DNA of 22,253 nucleotides from a virus (IMGVR_UViG_3300014050_000159:1-22253); one strand, 5' to 3'. Positions 1 through 7,213 are shown, numbered from the stretch's first letter. The notes: generated by a model from the sequence alone, not told the origin. Made by a program: numbers and translations.

Positions 1-1
1 A

Positions 2-10
2 TGCTAAAAT
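2..10 (+). promoter_or_regulatory. Extended -10 promoter of the first tail operon
   Basis: TGCTAAAAT matches an extended -10 element (TGn followed by a TATAAT-like box). The upstream -35 region lies outside the window. A start about 7 bases after the box would give a leader of roughly 30 nt before the ATG at 47. The same TGC context precedes the boxes upstream of 8477 and 17031, which supports the call. Confidence 0.5.
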
Positions 11-14
11 AAGC

Positions 15-30
15 ATAGGAGTTTTCCTAT
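15..30 (+). other. Leader hairpin next to the ribosome site
   Basis: ATAGGA-GTTT-TCCTAT is a perfect 6-bp inverted repeat with a 4-nt loop, placed between the -10 box and the Shine-Dalgarno TAGGAG at 32-37. The left arm runs into a second copy of the TAGGAG string (16-21), so an SD-like sequence is held in the stem while the real one stays free. It may stabilise the 5' end or tune translation; no U tract follows, so it is not a terminator. Confidence 0.45.
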
Positions 31-46
31 TTAGGAGTACTAGCAA

Positions 47-397
47 ATGGCAGGACAAAAGAATTTCGAAGTGGATCAAAATGCCACTTTTTCATTTATT
101 GTTGAATATAAAGACAATAATGGATTACCCATTGACTTAACAGGCGCAACGGCAAAAATGCAAGTTCGTGATACAAAAGGCGGATCAAAATTAGCATTTA
201 CTTTAACGTCACCATCAACGGGAGGTATTACAATAACCCCATTGCTTGGTAAGCTAACTATAAAGATGACTCCAACACAAACCAATAAGCTATTCTATCC
301 AAAATCATCATATGACATTATGATAACTGACTCAAATACAAATAAAATTAAATTGCTAGAAGGATTTTTAACTCTTAGCAGGTCGGTGACAATCTAA
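47..397 (+). CDS. BppU-like baseplate/tail protein
   Basis: This 116-residue protein has the pattern of the N-terminal immunoglobulin-like domain of phage baseplate upper proteins: a short start, then 'IDLTGATAKMQVRD' (about residues 30-43), an alternating-strand core, and a C-terminal 'YDIMITDS' strand (about 89-96) followed by a 'LLEGFLTLS' strand (about 103-111). Such proteins sit at the tail tip and anchor receptor-binding proteins. The start is set by TAGGAG at 32-37, nine bases upstream. The stop overlaps the next start (TAATG), so the two are translationally coupled. It is the first gene of the operon, which suits an anchoring role for the fibres that follow. The family call rests on recalled motifs; the exact partner is unknown. 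Confidence 0.65.
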   Translation: MAGQKNFEVDQNATFSFIVEYKDNNGLPIDLTGATAKMQVRDTKGGSKLAFTLTSPSTGGITITPLLGKLTIKMTPTQTNKLFYPKSSYDIMITDSNTNKIKLLEGFLTLSRSVTI

Positions 398-834
398 TGA
401 CAGATACAGTGATAGTAACGGAAGTTGTTAATGATGTAATTATTTCCTCTCCAGGCCCGCAAGGTCCTAGAGGTAAATCAATATTAAATGGTAATGGAGT
501 TCCTGCAGAAAACCTAGGGCTTGAAGGAGATTTTTACTATGATAAATCTACAACAAGATTCTATGGCCCAAAACCAACAGATGCTACATGGGATGGAGCA
601 ACCAACTATCTTTTAAGTACAAGCACACTTACATATCCGTTCTCAATCAGTCAGGTTACAAATCAAGGATCTTACTGGGCCCTTGAAATAACACATAATA
701 TGGGATATAACCCAAACGTGACCGTAAAGAACAGTGCAGGCGACATATTAGAAACTGGAATAGACTATAATAGTATTAACAAAATAACACTGACAATGGC
801 TCAACCATTCGGTGGGATAGCTTACCTATCCTAA
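397..834 (+). CDS. Tail protein with collagen-like motif
   Basis: A 145-residue structural protein. The N-terminal third has a short collagen-like stretch, 'GPQGPRG' (residues 20-26), followed by the phage-tail motif 'GDFYYDKSTTRFYGPK' (44-59), which often follows collagen-like linkers in tail fibres. The C-terminal half ('ITHNMGYNPNVTVKNSAGD', then a terminal 'AYLS') looks like a compact beta domain used as a fibre tip, and a similar 'VTHNLG' element ends the next protein. It is coupled to the upstream gene by a TAATG overlap and followed by an SD-led gene. The Gly-Pro triplets are also a possible target of the oxygenases encoded downstream; that link is inference. Confidence 0.6.
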   Translation: MTDTVIVTEVVNDVIISSPGPQGPRGKSILNGNGVPAENLGLEGDFYYDKSTTRFYGPKPTDATWDGATNYLLSTSTLTYPFSISQVTNQGSYWALEITHNMGYNPNVTVKNSAGDILETGIDYNSINKITLTMAQPFGGIAYLS

Positions 835-847
835 AGGAGAATAGAAA

Positions 848-2161
848 ATGGCAAGATTATTTGTAACTGATATCAATCTTAATAAGAATGAGCTTCAGAA
901 CGCCAGAATTCAGGGATTGAGCACAGCTCCATCATCACCTGTAGCTGGACAGATTTATTACAACAACGCAGAAAATGTGATGTACTACTACAATGGACTC
1001 ACATCACCAAATGGTCCATGGATGCCAATGTCTGGATCAACAGAAGTTATCCAAGACGTAGTTGGAGCATTAATATCTGGCGGAACAGGTTTAACAGCAA
1101 CTTATAACGATCCAGCAGGAACGTTATCAATTAAATTAAATGATACAGCAGTAACAGCTGGGACATACGGATCATCAACAGCAATTCCTACATTTACAGT
1201 AGATGCTCAAGGTCGTTTAACAGCCGCAGGTACTGCAACAGTAGCAACTGTACTTTCTATTGCAGGCGAAACTGGTACAGATACAGTAAATCTTCTAACA
1301 GATACACTAACAGTAACTGGCGATAGCGCAATTGATACAGCAGTAACAGATAATACAATTACAATTACAGCAAAAAATGCAACTTCATCTCAAAAGGGTG
1401 TTGCCTCATTTGATTCAACAGACTTTACAGTAACAGCAGGCGCAGTAACACTTAACAAAGATCCAGTAATTACTCTCACAGGAGATGTAACTGGTTCTGG
1501 TACAATGACAAATCTTGGCAGCGTTTCAATTGCCACAACAGTACAGCCAAACTCTGTAGCGCTTGGCACAGATACCACTGGTGATTATGTACAAAATATT
1601 TTAGGTACAACAAATCAAGTAACAGTTAGCCCCACATCAGGCGAAGGTACCACAGTAACAATTGGTCTTCCAAACGATGTAACAGTAACTAATAACTTGA
1701 CAGTTGGTGGGAACCTAAATGTAACAGGAACAATTAATTCAGTAAATACTACTCAGGTAAATATTGTTGATAATAAGATTAATCTTAATACCGACTTTAC
1801 AGGAACACCAACAGTAGATGCTGGAGTAAGAGTAGAGCGTGGTACGTCTTCAGACGTAGAAATCCTATGGAGAGAATCAGCAGGCTCAAATCAAGCTGCA
1901 ACAACATGGGGACTTACAAATGATGGTACTAATTACCACTCAATTACAAGAAAATACACAACAACAGTAGGAAATGGATCTTTAACACAGGTACCAGTTA
2001 CCCACAATTTGGGTACACGGGCTGTTACAGTTCAGGTTTATGATACTTCAACATTTGATACAGTAGAGTGCGATGTAGTCAGAACTTCAACTTCTGTTGT
2101 AACGCTAGGATTTACAGTCGCACCAGCAGCTGGAGCATATACGGTAGTTATTGTAGGATAA
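848..2161 (+). CDS. Tail fibre protein, beta-repeat shaft with C-terminal tip
   Basis: 437 residues, low complexity in Thr, Val, Ala, Asn and Gly, as expected for a trimeric beta-structured fibre. An N-terminal segment carries 'AGQIYYNNAENVMYYYNG', a common tail-fibre element. The middle has repeated short strands (for example 'LTGDVTGSGTMTNLGSV') and 'NNLTVGGNLNVTGTINSVNTTQVNI', a shaft signature seen widely in marine phage fibres. The last 70 residues ('VPVTHNLGTRAVTVQVYD') look like a small tip domain related to that of the upstream protein. AAAGGAG at 833-839 overlaps the previous stop and fixes the start. Probably a side or long tail fibre; the receptor cannot be read from sequence. Confidence 0.7.
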   Translation: MARLFVTDINLNKNELQNARIQGLSTAPSSPVAGQIYYNNAENVMYYYNGLTSPNGPWMPMSGSTEVIQDVVGALISGGTGLTATYNDPAGTLSIKLNDTAVTAGTYGSSTAIPTFTVDAQGRLTAAGTATVATVLSIAGETGTDTVNLLTDTLTVTGDSAIDTAVTDNTITITAKNATSSQKGVASFDSTDFTVTAGAVTLNKDPVITLTGDVTGSGTMTNLGSVSIATTVQPNSVALGTDTTGDYVQNILGTTNQVTVSPTSGEGTTVTIGLPNDVTVTNNLTVGGNLNVTGTINSVNTTQVNIVDNKINLNTDFTGTPTVDAGVRVERGTSSDVEILWRESAGSNQAATTWGLTNDGTNYHSITRKYTTTVGNGSLTQVPVTHNLGTRAVTVQVYDTSTFDTVECDVVRTSTSVVTLGFTVAPAAGAYTVVIVG

Positions 2162-2172
2162 GGGGGCATTAA

Positions 2173-2427
2173 ATGTCTGTAAAAAGATTAGTCCCTATAC
2201 ATGCAGTAGCACTTGCTTCTGATCCTTCTGGAGCCCGTATTGGAGATATTTACTACAATACAACAGACTCAAAGTTAAAATTTTATGACGGTGCTAATTG
2301 GAATGCAGTTGGCGGCGGCGCAATTACAGGACTTTTAGATCATATTCATACTTATGATGGTGCAGTATTTTCTGTAGAAGCAACTGAAGTTCCAGCTCCT
2401 GGAACAGTTGACGGTGGTAGTGCATAA
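2173..2427 (+). CDS. Small fibre-associated protein
   Basis: 84 residues dominated by one tail-fibre module, 'ARIGDIYYNTTDSKLKFYDG' followed by 'ANW' (about residues 21-43), which resembles the 'AGQIYYNNAENVMYYYNG' element of the upstream fibre. The remainder is short and ends in a Gly/Ser tail. It may be a separated fibre head or linker piece, a chaperone-like adaptor, or the leftover of a fibre gene that lost its shaft. AGGGGG at 2161-2166 is six bases before the start, and the stop overlaps the next start (TAATG), indicating coupling to the following fibre. Confidence 0.55.
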   Translation: MSVKRLVPIHAVALASDPSGARIGDIYYNTTDSKLKFYDGANWNAVGGGAITGLLDHIHTYDGAVFSVEATEVPAPGTVDGGSA

Positions 2428-3719
2428 TGCCAGTTATAAAAATAAGAAGAGGCACAAGCACTCAGTGGGCTACATCTAATAGAGTTCTGCAACTTGGAGA
2501 ACTTGGACTAGATACAACACTTAATAAACTTAAAGCTGGTAATGGAACTACAGCATGGTCAAGTCTTCCATTTCTTCAGGCAGATGCAGATGTTACAGAG
2601 TTAGCCCAAGATGCTGTAGCAACAGCGCTTGCTAATGGCACACATTCAAATATAACTGTTACATATGACGATGCAACAAATAAAATTAGCTTAGCCACAG
2701 GCCCAGATGTTATAACACAAACTAGTCTATCAAATACTTTAACAAATGCAACAACTGGATACGTACCAATTGCAGATGTGGGATCAGCAGATGGAGTAGC
2801 ATCACTAGATTCAAGTGGAAAAGTTCCAGATTCAGAAATTCCAGCAGGTATTGCAAGACTAGCATCCCCTACATTTACAGGAACAGTTGCTGGTATAACA
2901 AAAAATATGGTTGGTCTTGGAAACGTAGACAATACTTCAGATGCTAATAAGCCAGTTTCAACTGCTACAACAACAGCACTTGGACTTAAGGCTAATCTTG
3001 CTTCACCAGCACTTACTGGAACACCAACTGCACCACTTGCAGCAACAGGAACTAACACAACACAGATTGCAACAACAAGTTTTGTTCAGCAAGAACTTAA
3101 TGTTTTAACAACTGGAGCACCAGCAGCACTAAATACTCTTGACGAACTTGCAGCAGCCCTTGGCGATGATGCAAATTATGCAGCAACTATTACTACTGCT
3201 TTAGGAGCAAAGTCACCAATTGCTTCACCAACATTTACAGGAACAGTTACAATCCCAGCAGGAGCAAGCATTTCAGGATTTGCTCCACTTGCTTCACCAA
3301 CATTTACAGGTACCGTATCAGGTATTACAAAGTCAATGGTAGGACTTGGTAATGTTGACAATACAACTGATGCAAATAAGCCAGTTTCAACAGCAACTCA
3401 AACAGCATTAGATGCAAAATCTAATCAAATTGTAACAATAAATGCACAAACATCATCGTACACACTTGCAACAACAGATTTAGATAAAATGATTGAAATG
3501 TCTGGCGGAGGAACACTAACCATTACAGACTCTGCTTCATTCTCAGTAGGGTTTACTTGCAATATTCTTCAAACAGGATCGTCACAAGTTACAATTGCTG
3601 GAACTGGATTTACGCCAGATTCTACCCCTGGATTAAAATTAAGAACACAATGGAGTTCCGCCACATTAGTTAAGAGAGCCCTAAACTCTTGGGTTGTAAT
3701 GGGCGATTTGAGCGCATGA
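2427..3719 (+). CDS. Tail fibre with Mtd-N-like head and T4-type repeats
   Basis: 430 residues. Residues 1-50 ('IKIRRGTSTQW', 'GELGLDTTLNKLKAGNGTTAW') match the head domain common to phage tropism-determinant and fibre proteins, which attaches the fibre to the baseplate. The shaft has two copies of a module of about 40 residues, 'SPTFTGTV..GIT' plus 'MVGLGNVDNT' (147-188 and 289-330), and a 'TTSFVQQELN' block like that of T4-group fibres. The last 90 residues, from 'LATTDLDKMIEMSGGGTLTI', resemble a terminal knob found on many tail fibres. Translation is coupled to the preceding gene through TAATG. Likely a receptor-contacting fibre. Confidence 0.75.
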   Translation: MPVIKIRRGTSTQWATSNRVLQLGELGLDTTLNKLKAGNGTTAWSSLPFLQADADVTELAQDAVATALANGTHSNITVTYDDATNKISLATGPDVITQTSLSNTLTNATTGYVPIADVGSADGVASLDSSGKVPDSEIPAGIARLASPTFTGTVAGITKNMVGLGNVDNTSDANKPVSTATTTALGLKANLASPALTGTPTAPLAATGTNTTQIATTSFVQQELNVLTTGAPAALNTLDELAAALGDDANYAATITTALGAKSPIASPTFTGTVTIPAGASISGFAPLASPTFTGTVSGITKSMVGLGNVDNTTDANKPVSTATQTALDAKSNQIVTINAQTSSYTLATTDLDKMIEMSGGGTLTITDSASFSVGFTCNILQTGSSQVTIAGTGFTPDSTPGLKLRTQWSSATLVKRALNSWVVMGDLSA

Positions 3720-3720
3720 T

Positions 3721-4677
3721 ATGGCTAGAATATTTGGCAGACATGGCAGACGTAAACAAAAGGTCCCAAACTTATCTGGATTAACTAGATCTCAAGCTCA
3801 GGCAGAATTAACTGCTCGTGGATTTTCATATTCTGAGTCTTCTTCAAATACATCTACATCTTCTGATGATACAAAAATAGCAAGTCAAAGTATAACTGCA
3901 GACACAACTCTTTTATATGGAGAATCTGTTACTTATACTTATTATACATATGTAGCACCTTATTATAATCCTTATTATAATCCGCCACCATATTATAATC
4001 CATATTACAATCCATATAGTAATCCTCCACCATATGATAACACTTACTATAATCCATATAGTAATCCTCCACCATATGATAACACTTACTATAATCCATA
4101 TAGTAATCCTCCACCATACGATAATACATATTACAATCCATACTATAACCCATACTATAATCCACCAAGCGGCGGTGGCGGAGGATGTTTTGTATTCGGA
4201 ACAGAAATTCTTATGGCAGACGGTACTTATAAAAAAATGGAAGATCTTCAAATTGGAGATCAAATTTGTGGTGCTTCAATTCCAACGCTACCAGATGAAG
4301 AATATCCAGCCTATGTTGATGAATGGTCAATTTCAGAAACTAACGGCATAGAAAAAATTTCTTCCACAGTTACTGGAAAGATATTCGACATGTTCAATAG
4401 CTACTTTAGAATAAATAACTCAATAAATATAACATTCGAGCACCTTGTTTTATCTAGATCTATTAATACAGAATGGCGATTTGTTTCAATTGGTGCTATT
4501 GAAATAGGTGACTTTATATTAAATGAAGACATGCAAGAAGTTGAAGTTATTTCAAAAGAAGAAATATTTGAACAGGTTCAAACTATTAATATTGATACAG
4601 AGCCAAAAGATGTTTATTTTGTAAAAGGAATGCTGGCCCACAACATTATTTGTTACTATTGCGGTGGTAAGATATGA
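3721..4677 (+). CDS. PASTA-like / Pro-Tyr-Asn repeat / Hint-domain tail protein
   Basis: A three-part protein of 318 residues. Residues 15-77 look like a PASTA domain ('VPNLSGLTRSQAQAELTARG', later 'GESVTY'), a fold that in bacterial kinases and penicillin-binding proteins contacts peptidoglycan. Residues 80-149 are almost only Pro, Tyr and Asn and contain three 14-residue repeats. After a Gly5 linker, residues 156-308 form a Hint (intein-like) domain without endonuclease: Cys156 begins 'CFVFGTEILMADGT', T238-F-E-H241 gives the TxxH motif of block B, and 'VYFVKGMLAHN' ends in His307-Asn308. Only ten residues follow, starting with Ile, so normal splicing is unlikely and autocleavage or transfer (bacterial intein-like behaviour) is more plausible. 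Its ATGA stop/start overlap couples it to an oxygenase gene. Surface role inferred. Confidence 0.75.
   Translation: MARIFGRHGRRKQKVPNLSGLTRSQAQAELTARGFSYSESSSNTSTSSDDTKIASQSITADTTLLYGESVTYTYYTYVAPYYNPYYNPPPYYNPYYNPYSNPPPYDNTYYNPYSNPPPYDNTYYNPYSNPPPYDNTYYNPYYNPYYNPPSGGGGGCFVFGTEILMADGTYKKMEDLQIGDQICGASIPTLPDEEYPAYVDEWSISETNGIEKISSTVTGKIFDMFNSYFRINNSINITFEHLVLSRSINTEWRFVSIGAIEIGDFILNEDMQEVEVISKEEIFEQVQTINIDTEPKDVYFVKGMLAHNIICYYCGGKI
4009..4134 (+). repeat. Three tandem 42-bp repeats (NPYSNPPPYDNTYY x3)
   Basis: Copies at 4009-4050, 4051-4092 and 4093-4134 each encode the same 14 residues. The first two copies are identical in DNA. The third differs at five positions, all third-codon and synonymous (Y133, N135, T136, Y137, Y138). 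Similar but less regular PYYNP units flank the array on both sides. Confidence 0.9.
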
Positions 4678-5255
4678 TAATTGAATATCAAAATTTTTTA
4701 CCAGAGTCTGATTATTTAATTCTAAGAAGATTTGCAGAAAGAACAAATGACTGGCAAAAAAATAGTAGTCCTTTATGGAATATGAGGGCCGTAAATACAT
4801 TTAATGTAGATCCAAGAGAAAAAGAAGTTCTGACGACAATGTTAAAGTTGCATAATTTAACTAGAATCGAAATTGAAAACAATTTAAACCCTGAAAGCAA
4901 ATTGCATGCTGAGACCATACAGTTTCAAAGAACATTTGTTCAGCCAGATCAGCCACCACATTCAGACTCTACTGGAAATAATGGAGAAGATAATGGAACT
5001 TCACAAAGAAAGTTTTCGTCATTAATATATTTAAATGATGAATTTTCTGGAGGGAATTTGTGGTTTCCAAAGCAGAATACAGAGATTGAGCCAAAGCCAA
5101 ATACCATAATTATTTTCCCAGCCACATTTGAATATATGCATGGAGTAAAAGCAGTGACAAATGGGATTAGATATAGTATACTTGAGTTTTGGACATATGC
5201 AACAGAGAATACTTTTTGCGAAAATGTTTTAGAGAGGTGGGCAGATAATGGCTAA
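4674..5255 (+). CDS. 2-oxoglutarate-Fe(II) oxygenase, prolyl-hydroxylase type (first of two)
   Basis: 193 residues with the double-stranded beta-helix signature of the family: iron ligands H96-x-D98 in 'QPPHSDS', 'LNDEFSGGNLWFP' (120-132), distal iron ligand H156 in 'YMHGVKAV', and R166 for 2-oxoglutarate binding. The family couples oxidative decarboxylation of 2-oxoglutarate to hydroxylation, most often of Pro, Asn, Asp or Lys side chains in this subgroup. All catalytic residues are present, so it should be active. The start lies inside the stop of the Pro/Tyr/Asn-repeat gene (ATGA), making that protein an obvious candidate substrate; this is inference. Related enzymes occur in cyanophages near tail genes. 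Confidence 0.85.
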   Translation: MIIEYQNFLPESDYLILRRFAERTNDWQKNSSPLWNMRAVNTFNVDPREKEVLTTMLKLHNLTRIEIENNLNPESKLHAETIQFQRTFVQPDQPPHSDSTGNNGEDNGTSQRKFSSLIYLNDEFSGGNLWFPKQNTEIEPKPNTIIIFPATFEYMHGVKAVTNGIRYSILEFWTYATENTFCENVLERWADNG

Positions 5256-5865
5256 AGAAGATATAGTTGTTATATATGATTTTATAACAGATGAAGAATG
5301 TTCAGCGATTTTAGAATATGAAAAATATTTGACTGAAAATGATTTATGGGATCAGGGAGATAAAAAGGGAGATCCAAAACAACACTGGGCAAAAAGATTT
5401 CTAGGTGTTCAAAATTTAAGTTTAAAAGAAAAAGGCCTCGGAACCCCCAGAGACCTTGAGATGATAGATTTATGTGTCTCAATAAGAAAAAGAATTAGAT
5501 CTAAAATAAAAGAAACATGGGGCCTTCAGGAAGAAATTTATGCGGATTCTTTAAACTTAATTAGATGGCCACAAGCAGAACAGCAACCTCCTCATGCAGA
5601 TTATGAAAACTTTGGCTTAGAGCCTCATGTGTGGAATTGGAGAGATATAGGAGTTGTCTTATATCTAAATGATGACTTTGTTGGTGGCCAAATATATTTT
5701 CCACAGCATGATTATTCAATAGATATTAAAAGAAAAATGTTAGCATTTTTTCCAGGAGATCAACAGCATGCTCATGGAGTTAAAAAGGTAGAAGAAGGAT
5801 GTAGATATACAGTTAATATGTTCTATACCTACTTTGAGTCACATAAGGACACACTAGAGCAATGA
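5248..5865 (+). CDS. 2-oxoglutarate-Fe(II) oxygenase, prolyl-hydroxylase type (second of two)
   Basis: 205 residues, same fold and motifs as its neighbour but clearly diverged: H116-x-D118 in 'PPHADY', 'LNDDFVGGQIYFP' (140-152), H176 in 'HAHGVKKV' and R186 in 'GCRYTVNMFYTYF'. The catalytic set is complete. The N-terminal 100 residues differ strongly from the first enzyme, and this part often decides substrate choice, so the pair probably acts on different residues or proteins rather than being a recent duplication. It overlaps the upstream gene by 8 bases and the downstream gene by ATGA. Substrate is unknown; nearby Pro/Asn-rich and Gly-Pro tail proteins are candidates. Confidence 0.85.
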   Translation: MAKEDIVVIYDFITDEECSAILEYEKYLTENDLWDQGDKKGDPKQHWAKRFLGVQNLSLKEKGLGTPRDLEMIDLCVSIRKRIRSKIKETWGLQEEIYADSLNLIRWPQAEQQPPHADYENFGLEPHVWNWRDIGVVLYLNDDFVGGQIYFPQHDYSIDIKRKMLAFFPGDQQHAHGVKKVEEGCRYTVNMFYTYFESHKDTLEQ

Positions 5866-6599
5866 TATTTAAAAATAAATCGGTAGAGAACCAAATAGAA
5901 TTCTATTCCTGGTCTCACCAAGCTGAAGAAATAACTACAATGCCAGTTCCAGCAAAATCACATATATCTGAAATGTGGAAAGCAAAAGAAAGATATTATG
6001 GCAATGAAGAAAAAGAGTTAGATCTTAGAGTTACTGGAGATAGAGGAAACGGTGTTCCTAATCTAGGACTAAAACACTGTATGCCATATTTTGATGCGAT
6101 GACTGCTGGCTATTTACAACTGCTTCATTGTGATCTTCAAGTTACCCAAGTAAACGGGCAGCCAGAAATTAAATGGAGGTCATCTTTAGCCCCGCTTCAA
6201 GTTAGACAAATAGAAGAGATAGATGCACCTCACGGATATAGTTCAAAACATTATGCCTGGTTAATGCAATGGGGATTAAAAACTCCCGCAGGTTGGTCTT
6301 GTTTAATCACACAACCAATAAATAGACCAGAGTCGCCATTTATATGTACTTCTGGGTTTATGGATACAGACAAATATCATGCTCCAGGGAACATTAGCTT
6401 TCATGTCAAAGAAGGATTTGAGGGCATTGTTCCAGCTGGTACTCCAATATTTCAAATTATTCCAATCAAAAGAGAGCCATGGGTATCTGTCAAAAATAAT
6501 AATTTGCGTGAAGAAGGTAGGTTTGATCAAGAAAGAAAAAAGAATGTTTTTTCTGGATACTATAAAAAGAATCGCTGGCAAAAGAAGGAGTATTCGTAA
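5862..6599 (+). CDS. Conserved phage protein, DUF6065-like
   Basis: 245 residues, no recognised catalytic motif. From memory it resembles the DUF6065 family found in cyanophages and other aquatic phages: an aromatic-rich middle with 'KTPAGWSCLITQPINRPESP' (about 144-163), 'SGFMDTDKYHAPGNISFHVK' (about 167-186) and 'GIVPAGTPIFQIIPIKREPW' (about 192-211). The alternating hydrophobic pattern suggests a beta-barrel or jelly-roll core, and the tail is strongly basic (KKNVFSGYYKKNRWQKK). It overlaps the second oxygenase by ATGA and the next gene by TAATG, so it is made together with them. It could act with the oxygenases, for instance in substrate presentation or as a third tailoring enzyme; function is not known. 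Confidence 0.5.
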   Translation: MIFKNKSVENQIEFYSWSHQAEEITTMPVPAKSHISEMWKAKERYYGNEEKELDLRVTGDRGNGVPNLGLKHCMPYFDAMTAGYLQLLHCDLQVTQVNGQPEIKWRSSLAPLQVRQIEEIDAPHGYSSKHYAWLMQWGLKTPAGWSCLITQPINRPESPFICTSGFMDTDKYHAPGNISFHVKEGFEGIVPAGTPIFQIIPIKREPWVSVKNNNLREEGRFDQERKKNVFSGYYKKNRWQKKEYS

Positions 6600-7000
6600 T
6601 GCATGATCCAACACTCACTAGATGGAAAAAACAAGCCGTATTTGGTTTTGCTGGCACAAACTTAAAAATTGAAACAATTAAAAATGCAGCAGGTAGATAC
6701 CAGACAGCCGTATTTGAGACAGATGAAATTGGTAGACTAAGGGATCTAGCTATTAAGTTTTCTAAATACCATTCCTCAGAAGAAGATGCTTCAAACTTTT
6801 ATGAATCATTAGTGAAAGGCTTTATCGCTCTACAAGAAAAAGCCTACTATTCTTCAATAGAAGATGTTTATGCTGAGATAGAGTCAGCCAGCCTTATTCC
6901 TAATCATAACGGTCCTAGGAAGTTCGACTTTGTCAGAGTTCCTGCAGGAAATACAATAGTTGGACATAACATTAACGTAGAGGAAAATGAGCGAGGATAG
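6599..7000 (+). CDS. Hypothetical protein
   Basis: 133 residues, not recognised. It has an N-terminal beta-type segment ('KKQAVFGFAGTNLKIETIKN'), a central helical part ('SSEEDASNFYESLVKGFIAL', about 59-78), and a C-terminal stretch ending in 'EENERG'. There is no signal peptide, membrane segment or cysteine pattern. The start overlaps the previous stop (TAATG) and the 3' end overlaps the next gene by 14 bases, so it belongs to the oxygenase transcription unit. A small soluble assembly factor or virion protein would fit; nothing in the sequence decides. Confidence 0.6.
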   Translation: MHDPTLTRWKKQAVFGFAGTNLKIETIKNAAGRYQTAVFETDEIGRLRDLAIKFSKYHSSEEDASNFYESLVKGFIALQEKAYYSSIEDVYAEIESASLIPNHNGPRKFDFVRVPAGNTIVGHNINVEENERG

Positions 7001-7193
7001 GTCGGCAAAGCCGTGGGACCTTCTAAACAAAAATATAGGAAGGGTAGAGCAGGATATTGCAGAAAACAGAATGAATATTTGCAGATCCTGTGAGCATTTC
7101 TTAAAAATGACGGGGCAATGCAAAAAATGTGGCTGTATTATGGCTATGAAAACTAAGTTACCTAACGCTACTTGCCCAGAAGGAAAATGGTAG
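6987..7193 (+). CDS. Six-cysteine zinc-ribbon-like mini-protein (DUF6171-like)
   Basis: 68 residues with cysteines at 32, 35, 45, 48, 50 and 63, arranged CxxC, nine residues, CxxCxC, twelve residues, C, and ending 'CPEGKW'. Two CxxC knuckles suggest a structural zinc site. The layout matches, from memory, small cyanophage and marine phage proteins placed in DUF6171. It is the last gene of the first operon, overlapping the preceding gene by 14 bases. Its role is unknown; a metal-binding adaptor or assembly factor is possible. Confidence 0.6.
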   Translation: MSEDRSAKPWDLLNKNIGRVEQDIAENRMNICRSCEHFLKMTGQCKKCGCIMAMKTKLPNATCPEGKW

Positions 7194-7213
7194 TATTTAG
7201 ATTTTTTTAAGGG

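Noticed and set aside
2576-3058. 160-residue reading frame on the minus strand
   Set aside because: It mirrors the repetitive fibre gene at 2427, shows only the shadow of that gene's codon bias, and has no promoter, ribosome site or recognised domain.
3913-4351. Overlapping frames on both strands across the Pro/Tyr/Asn repeats
   Set aside because: Ile/Trp- or His-rich translations come from the short repeat read in other frames; the PASTA-Hint frame alone has recognisable domains.
7202-7208. T7 run as an intrinsic terminator after the first operon
   Set aside because: No stable GC-containing hairpin precedes it.
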